Shown: in pieces, positions 28,201-36,360 of the stretch
How positions within the stretch are numbered: position 1 is the stretch's first letter
Layout: every line of letters starts with the position of its first letter
From: Streptomyces scabiei 87.22
GTDB taxonomy: Bacteria; Actinomycetota; Actinomycetes; Streptomycetales; Streptomycetaceae
Length of the DNA: 64,000 nucleotides
NCBI RefSeq assembly: GCF_000091305.1
Contig: NC_013929.1
Span: 3,720,001-3,784,000, forward strand
Reading direction: 5' to 3'
Notes under the pieces: generated by a model
Database searches by the model: none
Seen by the model: the letters and a program-made list of their open reading frames with translations, nothing else
Told to the model about the DNA's origin: nothing
Translations under genes and position numbers: made by a program

Positions 28201-28841
28201 ACCCGCCGAACTGTATCTATGCCCGCCCGGGCCGCGTGCTGTACCTCGTTCCGGACTATCCACACCCGGAATATGCTCTCACTGATACCCGAGCTGAGGC
28301 GACATTCATTGAGCAGCATCTTGGCGGGACCGAGGTTGGGAAGTCGGCCAACGAAGTTCGCCGTGTGCTGGGTGGCGGGAAATTTGACGTCCTGCATTTT
28401 GCAGGGCATGGTCAGGCAAGCAGCGCCAACATAGGAGACTCCAGTATCCTTCTCGCTGGCTATTGGCGAGGCAGGGATTATGTACCTTCTTACCTCACTG
28501 CAAGGACTGTTCGGAACCAAGCGAACTTTGACAGGAAATGTGGCCCGCTGATTATACTTAACGCATGTCAGGTAGGCCGTCTAGGGCACAGCTTGACCAG
28601 CATGGGCGGGTTTGCTGAAGCCTTTCTTGCGCGGGGAGCATCGGCCTTCGTTAGCCCGCTATGGGCGGTAGGCGACGCACCTGCACGGACCTTCATTGAA
28701 GCGTTCTACAGAACGTTGCTTGCAGGGAAAACAGTCGCAGAGGCAGTGACGGCTGGGCGCGATAAAGCACGCCGTGCGGGGGATGCAACTTGGTTGGCAT
28801 ACGCCGTGTACGCAAACCCCCGGGCGACATTGCATACTTGA
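25257..28841 (+). CDS. Lipase-CHAT fusion protein, 3' part of IS3-interrupted gene
   Basis: This reading frame of 1194 codons continues the 46 codons at 23819-23957, giving 1240 residues when rejoined. Order (rejoined numbering): beta-rich N-terminus to about 220; alpha/beta hydrolase domain about 225-520 with LLLIHGCFSS and nucleophile CFSRGG (Ser about 307); a beta-sandwich linker; C-terminal CHAT caspase-like protease with His in HFAGHG (1097) and Cys in LNACQVG (1150). CHAT proteases are effectors in several bacterial immune or death systems; here protease and lipase-type modules share one chain. Base composition is distinctly AT-richer than the ICE. As it stands it could only start internally (TTG 25263 or ATG 25381) and is probably off. 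Confidence 0.82.
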   Translation, partial: PLLQAFKEQLELVEEVNITPSPQAPTTGRRRPTRRGGTLGMDVYVADIEDAVVLLEQDGVFSWQLPSSRERFSLTEKQRKGRIVPPSGQRIHFEFEVKPDTPARRTAGPQEYRLGPIGDFALGYLRAFVLKFTARVVAGQAMSFLERNTHRGLVAIPSPEIETWHTIEDISQVHLPADRSPRLLLLIHGCFSSTVGSFGILGATEWGRSFVTAAVQNYDAVVGFDHATLSDDPLENAADLLRRCSLGSGKLAPTIDIVCFSRGGLVARSFVEQLLPEAVPPKANVGRIVFVAATHSGTRLAEPDNWNRLVDLYTNIVAGISSVVSLMPHAAGIPTIISGLLQSVGAFVKYLVSYAVADNVIPGLSAMEPGSDFVRTINELQTGERESRTDWYIISSDFEAKVFGDGHEPKEFPLRLAVNLAEGFVDQLMKAPNDLVVDSSSMLGTGVRTGAHIKDVYDFGTNSQVYHLAYFGRPEVCGALGEWLGLSAASEKPVAKVESPPLPTLVGPDVPQVVDTNISVVSAVDSAGSVRRQMRNSLYDYAVVTSESAELEPGGYYVYMAEDLGSRLEGVESRTSIADALKLDTEHSAVEVDLVEAEAGELRYGDRPQVVTDYETPIGVVAANTQIASSDSLGHGQIAGLGFMPRRTAGSGEGARAAPIRGKRRPIGSTGPRPKGGPRRIPQSDESESDLVKAYVRAEMPASVKVDDTATVACAVSRHDLKRWVRDIVTETGYAEIFEEEPLALQIVPKANVEVVGEEIQHVQLPAAGQILQLEFQVRPTQAGKCEVWLEVRQEATVPLLTLRLMAKATARARRTQNYTAAHASVPTVGPDVGEIQLRIIEMERGLDTIFRYELSATTLGILTPHHDSKPIRDRASFVARMYQSIEERWLDTREDAESFEQELREYGGELFDELFPRDFQKILWDNRKRLRNVLIISEEPFIPWELIHLKRPGGALPKETIFLGQLGAVRWLRGGGGGGGYPPNCIYARPGRVLYLVPDYPHPEYALTDTRAEATFIEQHLGGTEVGKSANEVRRVLGGGKFDVLHFAGHGQASSANIGDSSILLAGYWRGRDYVPSYLTARTVRNQANFDRKCGPLIILNACQVGRLGHSLTSMGGFAEAFLARGASAFVSPLWAVGDAPARTFIEAFYRTLLAGKTVAEAVTAGRDKARRAGDATWLAYAVYANPRATLHT

Positions 28842-28876
28842 GTTGGGTTGTGTTCTCCTCGCTCACCGGATGCGGC

Positions 28877-29075
28877 TCACCGCACCCACCCTGCATGTCG
28901 TGCCACGCAGGCGTATTGATGGCCCGGAGCTTGGGTCAACTGCCCGTCCTCTTCCTGCACAATGACCAGTGCTCCGCTGTCGGTGTAGCGTCGCGACATC
29001 CAAGCCACGAGGCGGCGCCGGTCTAAACACATTCGACCAGCCCACTCGTAGGCGCGCTCGGCACGAAGCCGGTCC
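28877..29075 (-). pseudogene. Unidentified remnant
   Basis: On the minus strand a protein-like fragment (RLVAWMSRRYTDSGALVIVQ, GHQYACVARHAGW) ends at a stop at 28877 and breaks at the start of the IS5 remnant. I do not recognise it. It may be the tail of a gene destroyed by the IS. The rest of 28842-29076 holds nothing clear. Confidence 0.2.
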
Positions 29076-29076
29076 C

Positions 29077-29536
29077 GACTACGTACTGCTGGACGGCACC
29101 CTCGCGGAGTGCGACCGGGTCGGCGACAGCCTGGCCGACTACTTCCAGGCACTGCCGGCACGGAATGAACTTACAGGTGGTGACCATCCGGCTGGGCAAC
29201 TGCTGTGAATCCCGCCCGCTCTCCTGGCCTGTGCCCACGACCTGACGGCCGCGCGCGCTCGCCGGATCATCCGGGTCTACGAATGCCAGGGTGCCCCGGT
29301 CCTCGCCAACCCAGGCTTATGTGGGGGCCAGCTCGTGGAGGGACACCCCCTCAGACGCCCCCGGGCTGCGAACTCACGCTGCCACCCTCAACCGTGCACT
29401 GTCTGCGGCATAGGCACCGGCCCAGCGCGGCATCGCACGACTGAAGTCCTGGCGCACCTTCCGCAGGTCCCGGCGCAGCCCTAATCGAATGTCGTCAATC
29501 GCCGCAGCCGTTCTCATGCTGGAGCGGCACCGCTGA
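29077..29536 (+). pseudogene. Decayed IS5-type (DDE_Tnp_4) transposase
   Basis: Three separated pieces in different frames match one transposase: YVLLDGTLAECDRVGDS near 29080, HDLTAARARRIIRVYE near 29230-29280, and the C-terminus RGIARLKSW ... RMSSIAAAVLMLERHR ending at TGA 29534-29536. Frameshifts and lost segments between them show it is dead. The IS110 element appears to have landed at its 3' end. Confidence 0.65.
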
Positions 29537-30749
29537 GGGAGCTCCCTACGTTGTTCTGCGGAACCGGAGGGGTCGGGCTGAAGATTCGGTTGTCTCGTAG
29601 GAGGGCCCAGAGCACGCTGACTCGCCGTCGTGCCAGGGCGATGACGGCCTGGACGTGCTTGCAGCCCTCGCCGCGCTTCTTGAGGTAGAAGTCCCTGCTA
29701 GGGCCCTCACGGATGATGCTGGTCTGTGCAGACAGATAAAAAGTCCTGCGCAGGCGGCGGCTGTAGCGCTTGGGACGATGCAGGTTGCCAGTGCGACGCC
29801 CCGAGTCCCGCGGCACGGGCACCAGACCGGCCGCAGAGGCCAGGTGGCCGGCGTCCGCGTAGGCCGACAGGTCGCCAGCGGCTACGACGAACTCTGCACC
29901 GAGTATCGGGCCCATACCGGGCAACGACTCGATGATTTCCGCCTGAGGGTGGGTGCGGAACGCCTCGCCGATCTGCCGATCGACGCGCTTGAGCCGGTCG
30001 TCCAGGGCCAGGATCTGAACGGCCAGTTCTGTGACGATCTGGGCGGCAACGGCCTCGCCGGGCAGTGAGGTGTACTGAGCCTGAGCAGCGTCCAGGGCGG
30101 CGGCAGCGACCGTGTCAGCGCTGCGAACACCGCGGTTGGCGAGCCACGCCGTCAGCCTGGCCCGGCCTCGGCGGCGGATGTCGGCGGGAATCTGGTACCC
30201 CGTCAGCAGGATAAGGGCGCCTTTATGGGCCGAGTAATCGAAGGCCCGCTCCAGTGCGGGGAAGGCGCCACTGAGTACGTCACGGAGCCGATTGATCATC
30301 CGTACTCGATCGGCAACCAGGTCCGACCGGTGCGCCGTCAGCAGGGCAAGGTCAGCGCCCAGCTGCGCAGGCACCCTGATGATTGCGAAGTCCTGGCGGT
30401 GGCGGATGGTTTCAGCGATTACATAGGCGTCGCGTGCATCGGTCTTGCCTTCGCCTCGGTAGGCGCCAGCCATGCGGCTAACCGTGCGGCCGGGCACGTA
30501 GACGGCCTGCTGGCCATGGGCGGCGAGCAGGGCCAGCAGCAGGGCGGAAGCCGTTCCGGAGATGTCCACCGCCCAGCGGACTTCGTCCGCCAGGTCAAGA
30601 ACTTCCCCGAGGGCCGCGAGGATGGCTGTCTCATCGTTGTCGATCTTCTTCGACCACATGGTCGCGCCGGTTTCGTCGACTACCGCCGCCCAGTGGTGGC
30701 CCTTTCCCGCGTCGATCCCGCACCAGGCTTGGCTAGGTCGCTCATTCAA
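29514..30749 (-). CDS. IS110-family transposase (411 aa)
   Basis: TTG at 30749 follows GAGGAGC on the minus strand and leads into WCGIDAGKGHHWAAV, the first Asp region of the RuvC-like DEDD domain. EGKTDARDAYVIAETIR follows. The C-terminal Tnp_20 region has SLPGMGPILGAEFV with the Ser-containing segment (ASAAGLVPVPRDSG) used by these recombinases. The last about 13 residues run into the IS5 remnant. In IS110 elements the non-coding end upstream of the gene encodes a bridge RNA; here that would be within about 30750-30953. Confidence 0.88.
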   Translation of the reverse strand: MNERPSQAWCGIDAGKGHHWAAVVDETGATMWSKKIDNDETAILAALGEVLDLADEVRWAVDISGTASALLLALLAAHGQQAVYVPGRTVSRMAGAYRGEGKTDARDAYVIAETIRHRQDFAIIRVPAQLGADLALLTAHRSDLVADRVRMINRLRDVLSGAFPALERAFDYSAHKGALILLTGYQIPADIRRRGRARLTAWLANRGVRSADTVAAAALDAAQAQYTSLPGEAVAAQIVTELAVQILALDDRLKRVDRQIGEAFRTHPQAEIIESLPGMGPILGAEFVVAAGDLSAYADAGHLASAAGLVPVPRDSGRRTGNLHRPKRYSRRLRRTFYLSAQTSIIREGPSRDFYLKKRGEGCKHVQAVIALARRRVSVLWALLRDNRIFSPTPPVPQNNVGSSLSGAAPA

Positions 30750-30957
30750 TTGCCCGCTCCTCGTTCGGCACAGCATGCTCTGAGCCCGAGGAACACCCCG
30801 CTGTCCGCTCCGTAAACAGCGACCGCACAAGGCGCGCACATCTCAATCAGCAGCCAGGGCGCCCCAGAGAGCCGGACGGCCACTCCTCGCTAGCCACTAC
30901 TGGCAGGCCCTACTCAGCCACATCCGGCCCTCCCGGACCGCCTAACAACTTACGGAG

Positions 30958-32151
30958 CCCTACTGGGCGCAGGACGCGGCCGAGCACCTGTCTGCCGAAG
31001 GCATCGCCGTCGAGATCCCCCCTCGGCTCCGGGAGGCCATTGACGAAGAATGGACCTGGGCCAACTACCCGATGCCCTGGTGCACCCGCAGCGAAATCCG
31101 CGAGGTCTCCAACGAGGCCCAGAAGATCAACGACGACATCCGCCACGGCCAACTTCTCATCCACGCCGACGCCTACGACGGCCACACCACCGTCGCGGTC
31201 GGCACCTACCTCGGCCGCAACGGCAAGTCCGTCTACCTCCACGGCGAGGACCACCTGCGGCAAATCGCCGACGCCTTCGACTCACCCGCTGGGGCCATGG
31301 TCGCCTTCGAGAAGATCCACGGCGCCGAGATGCGCCCCGGCCCGGCGCCCTTGACCGACCCCGAACGCGCCGCCGCCGAAGCCCGCACCCCACTCGCCTG
31401 CACCGCAGCCAAGCCCGAACCGGGCCGCCCGGAGCCGGAGACCGTCCCTGCCTACCTGGCCGACGTCGGCGACCACGACGACCTCCTCGACGCCTTCCTG
31501 GATGCACACAGCGACTGGGAACGCTGGCGGACCTGGTCGGACGAGACGACCCACGCCATCCACGAGTCCCAGACCCTGCGTATCGAGCACATCCACGAAG
31601 CCTCTGCCCACGACACCGCATGGACCGTAGCCGCCTACGAGACGCCCGTCTCCGACCGCATGTGGGTTTTCACCGCGACCGGCGCCACCCCCGCCCCGGT
31701 ACTGCAGAAGCTGCTGGACCACCTCGCCGACGACGACGGCTGGGACACGGCCATCGGCGCCCCGGTAGACGAGAAGAGGGTCACCGCGGCCACGCAGCCC
31801 CTATCCGACGCCGGCTGGAAGCACACCCTGGACGGGCGATGGATCCGCTGGGCATCCCCCGCCGGGGACGCGGGCGTCCAGTTCGACGCCTTCACCGCGC
31901 AGCATCCGAGCCAGAACGTGGACACCTGGACCGTCTGGGCTGGCCCCGGTCCGGACCGGCCCACCTGGGCCATCACCGCGTCCCCGCACACCCCGAGTTC
32001 GCTGCTGTCCGATCTCTCCGAGGCCCTCGCCCACGAGACCGGCACGCGCCAGGCTCAGGCTACGGGCCGCGGGCCCAGTACCAGCCGTGCTACCGGAGCG
32101 CTGGCTCCTCCGTCGGTCGCGGCCAACCTAGCCGCCAGCCGTTCACGCTGA
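30958..32151 (+). pseudogene. 3' part of split DUF317-like gene
   Basis: Continues 23512-23688 in frame (HEE|PYWAQDAAEH). Rejoined it is 456 aa: a unique N-terminal part, then two DUF317-like units, one around TAWTVAAYETPVSDRMWVF and one around DAGWKHTLDGRWIRWASP ... TWAITASPHTPSSLL. An internal ATG at 31072 could still give a 359-aa product, so partial function is possible. Its GC-rich codon use matches the backbone, not the insert. A stem-loop of the dispersed family follows the stop. Confidence 0.8.
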
Positions 32152-32171
32152 TCACCGGCGCAGAACGGGGC

Positions 32172-32216
32172 AACATAGCGCGGGATCGCCGGTTGGCCAA
32201 ACCGGCGATCCCGCGC
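32172..32216 (+). repeat. Dispersed stem-loop family, copy 3
   Basis: AACATAG (32172-32178), then a perfect 17-bp inverted repeat (32178-32194 and 32200-32216), loop GGCCA. The outer arm GCGCGGG/CCCGCGC replaces GCGTGGT/ACCACGC of copy 4 with every base pair kept. Confidence 0.8.
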
Positions 32217-32324
32217 ATCATCGATAGTCCACCGCCACGCCCTGCCCGCACCTCGAGAGGTTCCACCTACGACCACAGACACAACGGAAGCGCCGTTCCG
32301 CCAAAAGGCCGGAGCGGAAGCCGA

Positions 32325-32420
32325 TCACGCCGCCGCGTAGCTTGCCCGAAACAGATCCTGCGCCCGCTCCACGTCCCTCGACATACGAAGCTGGACCTCA
32401 AGATCACCCGTCCGGGCCGT
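32325..32420 (-). pseudogene. 3' fragment of a DUF5655-type nuclease gene
   Basis: Reading left, TGDLEVQLR, RDVERA and FRASYAAA with a stop at 32325 match the C-terminus of the nuclease at 53470-54360 (TGDLEVQLR ... FRASYAAA). Only the last about 30 codons are present; sspE begins right next to it in another frame. It is a junction scar rather than a gene. The rest of 32217-32324 shows nothing. Confidence 0.65.
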
Positions 32421-32445
32421 AAAGTCACTCAACTGGCCTGTGGGG

Positions 32446-34908
32446 CTACGCCGTTCCAACCACTGCACCGGCATCCCCACTCTCGTCGAGCTCACCGTTC
32501 TCGACTTCCACGTCGTCGACCTTGACCACCGGATCACTACTGGAGTCAGACAGCTCCAGACCGAGCCACCCCTTGAGTCGTGTGTAGGCCAGACGTAGGA
32601 GGACGTCAGCACGCTGATCCATGAACGCCGGATCCAACTCGTCCTCACGCTGGCCCAGTGCTCGCAGGTGCGGGAGATAGCGCGACATGGCCGCCAGGTC
32701 CTCAGTCGTCTGCGCGAAAGTGAAGCCAGAACTGTTGAGGATTGACTTGGCGTCGTCGGCCGTCGAAGCACCGAGTGCCGCGTACAGGACCTTCTTCTCG
32801 GTCCAAGGCCGCGAGCTGAGGGACGCGTTGGCAGCTCCTGGCGCCAGAACAAGATTGCCCAGCTTGTGGACGGTCTCCTTATCGCTGTAGAACTCCGCAT
32901 CCCACCCACTCGTGGCCGACTGTGGTGCGATGTGTTCGATCGTGAGGTGTGTATCGTCCTCCCAACCGTCTGCGGTGAAGCATGAGGCAACCCCCGCCTT
33001 ACCTTGGACGATCAGTCCCGGATTGTCCGGATCTTCAATTGTGTCGTGATATGCAGCCAGAAGAAGGAAACGCGCCAGCGGGGGGCTAATTTTATAGAGC
33101 GGCAGTGCGGAAGCATCTGCCAGGAACGACGCCAAATTCGGGACCCCGCCCTTACCCTTAGGGTCCGACAAACGCGCCGCAAGTTCCTTCTTCAGCGCCT
33201 CAGCGTCGACGTCCGGATCAGGCTTCGTTGCATCGGGCTCCGCCCACTGCCGGGCAAGGGGTCCAATACCCGTGAGTGAGTCCGCCCCGGCCATGACGGC
33301 CCGGTACTGGCTGTCGATGTTACCCGTGCCGCGGCGGGTTGCTCGCCAGAAGACCGTGAAGGCAGTGATCGCCTTGATCGCCTTCTCGAACTCGGCGACG
33401 CGCTTTTCCCTCGCCTCACCTTCGTCCGCGTGGACAGCCTCGGAGTAGAAGCGCACGAGCGGCGCGATGGCAATGGTGTGTTTGAGCGAATTAAGGAAGG
33501 CCAGACACAACTTCACGGTGTCCGTCATTGCGGACGCTTCTAGCCCGGGTAGCGCGCGAGGCGAGTTATTCGCAGGTTCCCAAGCATTCCCGATAAAGGC
33601 CGCAGTGTCGCGCAGGTGGCGCAGGTACGCGCTCCGATCATCGGCCGAGTCCTTGTGGCGCTCAAAGGTATCGCGCATGTAGACCCGCTGATCCGGAAGA
33701 CGCTTGGAGAGCTTCTCTCCAGTCTCTGCCAGCGCGAAAGTGACCAGCAGGTCTCGCGTTGCGTTCTGAAGCCTGTCTCCGACGGCGAAACGGTCCAGGT
33801 ACCCCTGAACTGCCTTCATGTATTCGTGGGCGTCCGAGTCCTGGTAGTCCTGAATCTTCTCTGCCATCACCACCCGAGGGAGGAAGGTCTCGAAGGCGGT
33901 CAGAGGCTCGCCCGTGGTATTCAACGACTCGAAGATCGTGAAGGCGTAGTCCTCGTCCTTGCCTTGGACGACCGTCAGAGCGATGCGGTTCAAGCCATAG
34001 GCAGCAAACATAACGAGTCGCATCAGCTCAGCCTCGGGCTCGTCTTCCAACTCTCCCAGCCAAGCACAGAGCTCGGAGTCGAGTTCATGATTGAAAAGCG
34101 CACGCTGGAACTCGATGTTGGTGGCAAGGGTTGCTAGCGGCGGCAGATCCTCCAGCTCCTCGATGGACTTTCGCTGCGACAGCTTGTTCAACCCCGTGCG
34201 GATCTCGTTGTACCTCTTGATGAGGTCACCTTCGCCGTCGCCCGCGTTCTGTCGCGCTGTCGGCCTGAAGTCCGTCGGATTAGAGGTTGCCGGCTCGCTA
34301 TCGACCAGCAATGAGTACTGGTAGATGAGGTTGGCGATCGGCGACTCATACTTCTTGAGCTTCTCGTCCCTGGCCCACTGATCATCGAAGGCTCGAATGA
34401 GGCGCGGGTAGATCGGCGTAGTTCCGAAGTTCTTTCGCTCATAGAACGCCGCGCCGAGCATCTGCAGGATGTCACTCGTTTCCGAGTAGAGGTGAGTCCG
34501 AGCACTGTCGGTCGGATCCGGCGTCTTGCCCTTGAAAATCTTCCATGCACGCTGACGAATGAGGTTATGCAGGCCGACCAGCAGAATAAGAAGGCTCGAC
34601 AAACGCTGCTGCCCATCGATCACCGTAAGGACCTTGGAGGGGACCTCGGACTTGACGATTGGCTTCACCGTGACATGGTTGACATCATGAATGGTGATGA
34701 CGGTCCCCAAGAACGTGAAGCTGTCCGGCGCCTTACCTAGATTCTTGAGGCCATGCAGTGTGTCGTCGAGCAATTTCTCGACCTTGTCTTTGCCCCAGCC
34801 GTACGGACGCTGGTAGGGCGGCAGGTAGAGACCCAAGCCATTGTCAGAAAGCAGCTCGCGGACACTCTTACTCTGCGCCTCGAATATTTCCTTGGCCTGC
34901 GTAGGCAT
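32446..34908 (-). CDS. sspE: SspE: phosphorothioate-sensing DUF262-DUF1524 effector (820 aa)
   Basis: ATG 34908 behind AAAAGGGG. The N-terminal DUF262 domain has YLPPYQRPYGWGKDK (about 28-42) and the nucleotide-site motif DGQQR at 98-102. The C-terminal DUF1524 HNH domain has EHIAPQ (about 658) and KLGNLVL. This GmrSD-like architecture is that of SspE, whose NTPase is stimulated by phosphorothioate in host DNA and which nicks incoming unmodified DNA. It lies downstream of sspABCD on the same strand, separated by a terminator and a region with palindromes, so it appears to have its own promoter. Function follows from family and context. Confidence 0.87.
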   Translation of the reverse strand: MPTQAKEIFEAQSKSVRELLSDNGLGLYLPPYQRPYGWGKDKVEKLLDDTLHGLKNLGKAPDSFTFLGTVITIHDVNHVTVKPIVKSEVPSKVLTVIDGQQRLSSLLILLVGLHNLIRQRAWKIFKGKTPDPTDSARTHLYSETSDILQMLGAAFYERKNFGTTPIYPRLIRAFDDQWARDEKLKKYESPIANLIYQYSLLVDSEPATSNPTDFRPTARQNAGDGEGDLIKRYNEIRTGLNKLSQRKSIEELEDLPPLATLATNIEFQRALFNHELDSELCAWLGELEDEPEAELMRLVMFAAYGLNRIALTVVQGKDEDYAFTIFESLNTTGEPLTAFETFLPRVVMAEKIQDYQDSDAHEYMKAVQGYLDRFAVGDRLQNATRDLLVTFALAETGEKLSKRLPDQRVYMRDTFERHKDSADDRSAYLRHLRDTAAFIGNAWEPANNSPRALPGLEASAMTDTVKLCLAFLNSLKHTIAIAPLVRFYSEAVHADEGEAREKRVAEFEKAIKAITAFTVFWRATRRGTGNIDSQYRAVMAGADSLTGIGPLARQWAEPDATKPDPDVDAEALKKELAARLSDPKGKGGVPNLASFLADASALPLYKISPPLARFLLLAAYHDTIEDPDNPGLIVQGKAGVASCFTADGWEDDTHLTIEHIAPQSATSGWDAEFYSDKETVHKLGNLVLAPGAANASLSSRPWTEKKVLYAALGASTADDAKSILNSSGFTFAQTTEDLAAMSRYLPHLRALGQREDELDPAFMDQRADVLLRLAYTRLKGWLGLELSDSSSDPVVKVDDVEVENGELDESGDAGAVVGTA

Positions 34909-34938
34909 GCGTAGCCCCTTTTCGTTCAGCAGGTTCGT

Positions 34939-35133
34939 TCAGATCAGATGCGGCATCGCCTCGGAAGGGACCTGCAACCTGCATTTCGGCTCAACGATCG
35001 TGTAGTTGTCGCAAAGCGCGATGCCGATGCCGAGGAGACAGATCGAGCCCTCGGACTCTGCAAGCTGGTCAAGGCCGTGCGCGACGCCACCGAGAAAGCG
35101 CCCGATCTCGGGCAGCCCCGGCTGCATGCGCAC
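34939..35133 (-). CDS. Possible small ORF upstream of sspE (64 aa)
   Basis: The minus-strand frame MRMQPGLPEIGRFLGGVAH ... SICLLGIGIALCDNYTIV looks protein-like and ends 30 bases before sspE, but no good ribosome site precedes it. It could be a small regulator co-transcribed with sspE, or chance. An overlapping plus-strand ORF looks less likely. Function unknown. Confidence 0.3.
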   Translation of the reverse strand: MRMQPGLPEIGRFLGGVAHGLDQLAESEGSICLLGIGIALCDNYTIVEPKCRLQVPSEAMPHLI

Positions 35134-35258
35134 TGACAGGAAGGAACCTTGAGTCCCTGACGGGGCTTGCTGAAGAACTGAGAAGCTGACATCCGTGCCG
35201 CATCAAATACCTGCGAGTTTGCATATCCCGGTTTCTCTCCGTCACCGTTCCGCGCCTG

Positions 35259-35353
35259 TGAGTGAGCCGTCACTCATGGTGGCATATGAGTGGCCGACAG
35301 AGGTAGCAGGAGCGCCATGCGCCCATCATGCCCCACATGTGACGTTGCGTCAC
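35259..35353. promoter_or_regulatory. Two palindromes, candidate operators upstream of sspE
   Basis: TGAGTGA-GCCG-TCACTCA (35259-35276, 7-bp arms) and GTGACG-TTG-CGTCAC (35339-35353, 6-bp arms) share the half-site GTGA. They sit in the gene-poor 35134-35480 stretch between the sspD terminator and sspE, where an sspE promoter is expected. The binding protein is unknown. Confidence 0.45.
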
Positions 35354-35480
35354 TCCGTCACAGGGCGACTCGACTTGTCGTGAGCGCGTGCGCTGCGTTC
35401 CTGCGGGAGATCTGGGACGCAGTCTGGGCGAGGTCACAACCGCAAGTGGGACAAGCATGTTTGACACCCGGGAAAGCAAC

Positions 35481-35511
35481 AGCGGCCCCAGCTCGAGCTG
35501 CTGGGGCCGCT
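35481..35511 (-). terminator. Terminator of the sspABCD operon
   Basis: A perfect 12-bp stem (35481-35492 with 35500-35511), AGCGGCCCCAGC / GCTGGGGCCGCT, lies 15 bases past the sspD stop on the minus strand and is followed there by GTTGCTTT. Confidence 0.65.
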
Positions 35512-35526
35512 GTGTGTGGTTGCGCG

Positions 35527-36360
35527 TCAGAGGTGGCAGACGGAGCAGCCGGCCTCGTCGTCGTCCGAGTCGAGTGCGTCGGAAAGAACCTCCAGCAAGG
35601 GGCGGTTGGGCTTGATGCGCTTGGCTGCGCGCTCAAGGGCCGCGTCGTGCTTGGCCTCGATCTCGTCCTTGCGCTCTATCAGCTCCGGCAGCGACTCGCC
35701 CTGTGACCAGGTGTAGTTGCGGCCCTTCATGGCGGTGTGCCGGTAGCGGACCTTGTCCTCGTACTCGACCGCGCGGTCGAAGAGGTCGGGGTGGCGTTCC
35801 TTGAGGCCGACCCATTCGTGCTTGCGCTGGAAGAAGCAGAAGTAGCAACCGGAGCGGGTACGCCACTCGTAGTAGTCGGGCAGGCCGATGCCGGCCTCGT
35901 CGAGGATGCGCATGACGCCGTCCTTGTCGATGCCGTCCTCGCGGAAGGGGAAGACGGCGTCGATGTTCGGCTTGGTGCTGACGTAGCCGAGGCGGTTCTC
36001 GTCGGCGCGGATGGCGACGTAAGAGATGACCTTGTCGTCGCCGACCCAGTCCTCCAGGGGCTTGATCTTAAGGTTCTTCGTGCACCAGCGCATCTGGGGG
36101 CTGGGCAGGGTGCCCTGGTAGACCTCCATCCAGTGGTCGAAATCCCGGTCGGCGTTCAGCCGCACGATGGACTTGCCGAGGGCGGCCTCCAGGCGGTTGA
36201 GGTACTCGTAGGTCTCGGGTAGTTCGGCGCCCGTGTCGCAGAAGAAGTACTCCATCTCCGGAACGCGGTTGCGCATGTAGACGGCGAGCGCTGAGGAGTC
36301 TTTACCTCCGGAGATACCGAGTACGTGCCGGACCTTCTGAGCGTCGGCTCCGTCGGTCAT
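35527..36360 (-). CDS. sspD: SspD: PP-loop ATP pyrophosphatase of phosphorothioation (277 aa)
   Basis: ATG 36360 overlaps the sspC stop (ATGA). PP-loop SGGKDSSA at 17-24, FFCDTGAELPETYEY as in DndC/PAPS reductases, RWCTKNLKIKPLE, and Cys pairs SGCYFCFF (about 181) and CSVC at the C-terminus, which could bind a metal cluster. SspD adenylates the DNA phosphate so that sulfur can be introduced. Last gene of the minus-strand sspABCD operon and clearly related to DndC, but the neighbours identify the Ssp type. Confidence 0.87.
   Translation of the reverse strand: MTDGADAQKVRHVLGISGGKDSSALAVYMRNRVPEMEYFFCDTGAELPETYEYLNRLEAALGKSIVRLNADRDFDHWMEVYQGTLPSPQMRWCTKNLKIKPLEDWVGDDKVISYVAIRADENRLGYVSTKPNIDAVFPFREDGIDKDGVMRILDEAGIGLPDYYEWRTRSGCYFCFFQRKHEWVGLKERHPDLFDRAVEYEDKVRYRHTAMKGRNYTWSQGESLPELIERKDEIEAKHDAALERAAKRIKPNRPLLEVLSDALDSDDDEAGCSVCHL

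Larger units (their letters stand above)
23689..30953. mobile_element. 7.27-kb insertion carrying a lipase-CHAT gene, IS5 remnant and IS110
   Basis: This segment interrupts one backbone gene with exact frame continuity across its ends and a 4-bp GGAG repeat at the edges. Inside are a CHAT-protease gene with its own promoter, an IS3 element nested in that gene, a decayed IS5-type transposase and an IS110 transposase next to the right edge. No long terminal inverted repeats are visible at the outer ends, so how it inserted is unclear. A composite history with later IS arrivals is likely. Confidence 0.7.
32169..32420. repeat. Left copy of diverged direct repeat flanking the defence block
   Basis: Shares with 53312-53565, in the same order and nearly the same spacing (160 versus 162 bases from CAACATAG to the nuclease stop region): the AACATAG stem-loop, the flank CATCAT-GATAGTCCACCGCCAC, a variable gap, and the last about 30 codons of a DUF5655-type gene. 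The copies differ enough that this is not a fresh duplication. Confidence 0.7.

Noticed and set aside
32325..32990. Minus-strand 221-codon frame ending in the DUF5655-like tail as a whole gene
   Set aside because: Only the last about 30 codons are DUF5655-like; the rest is sspE read in another frame.
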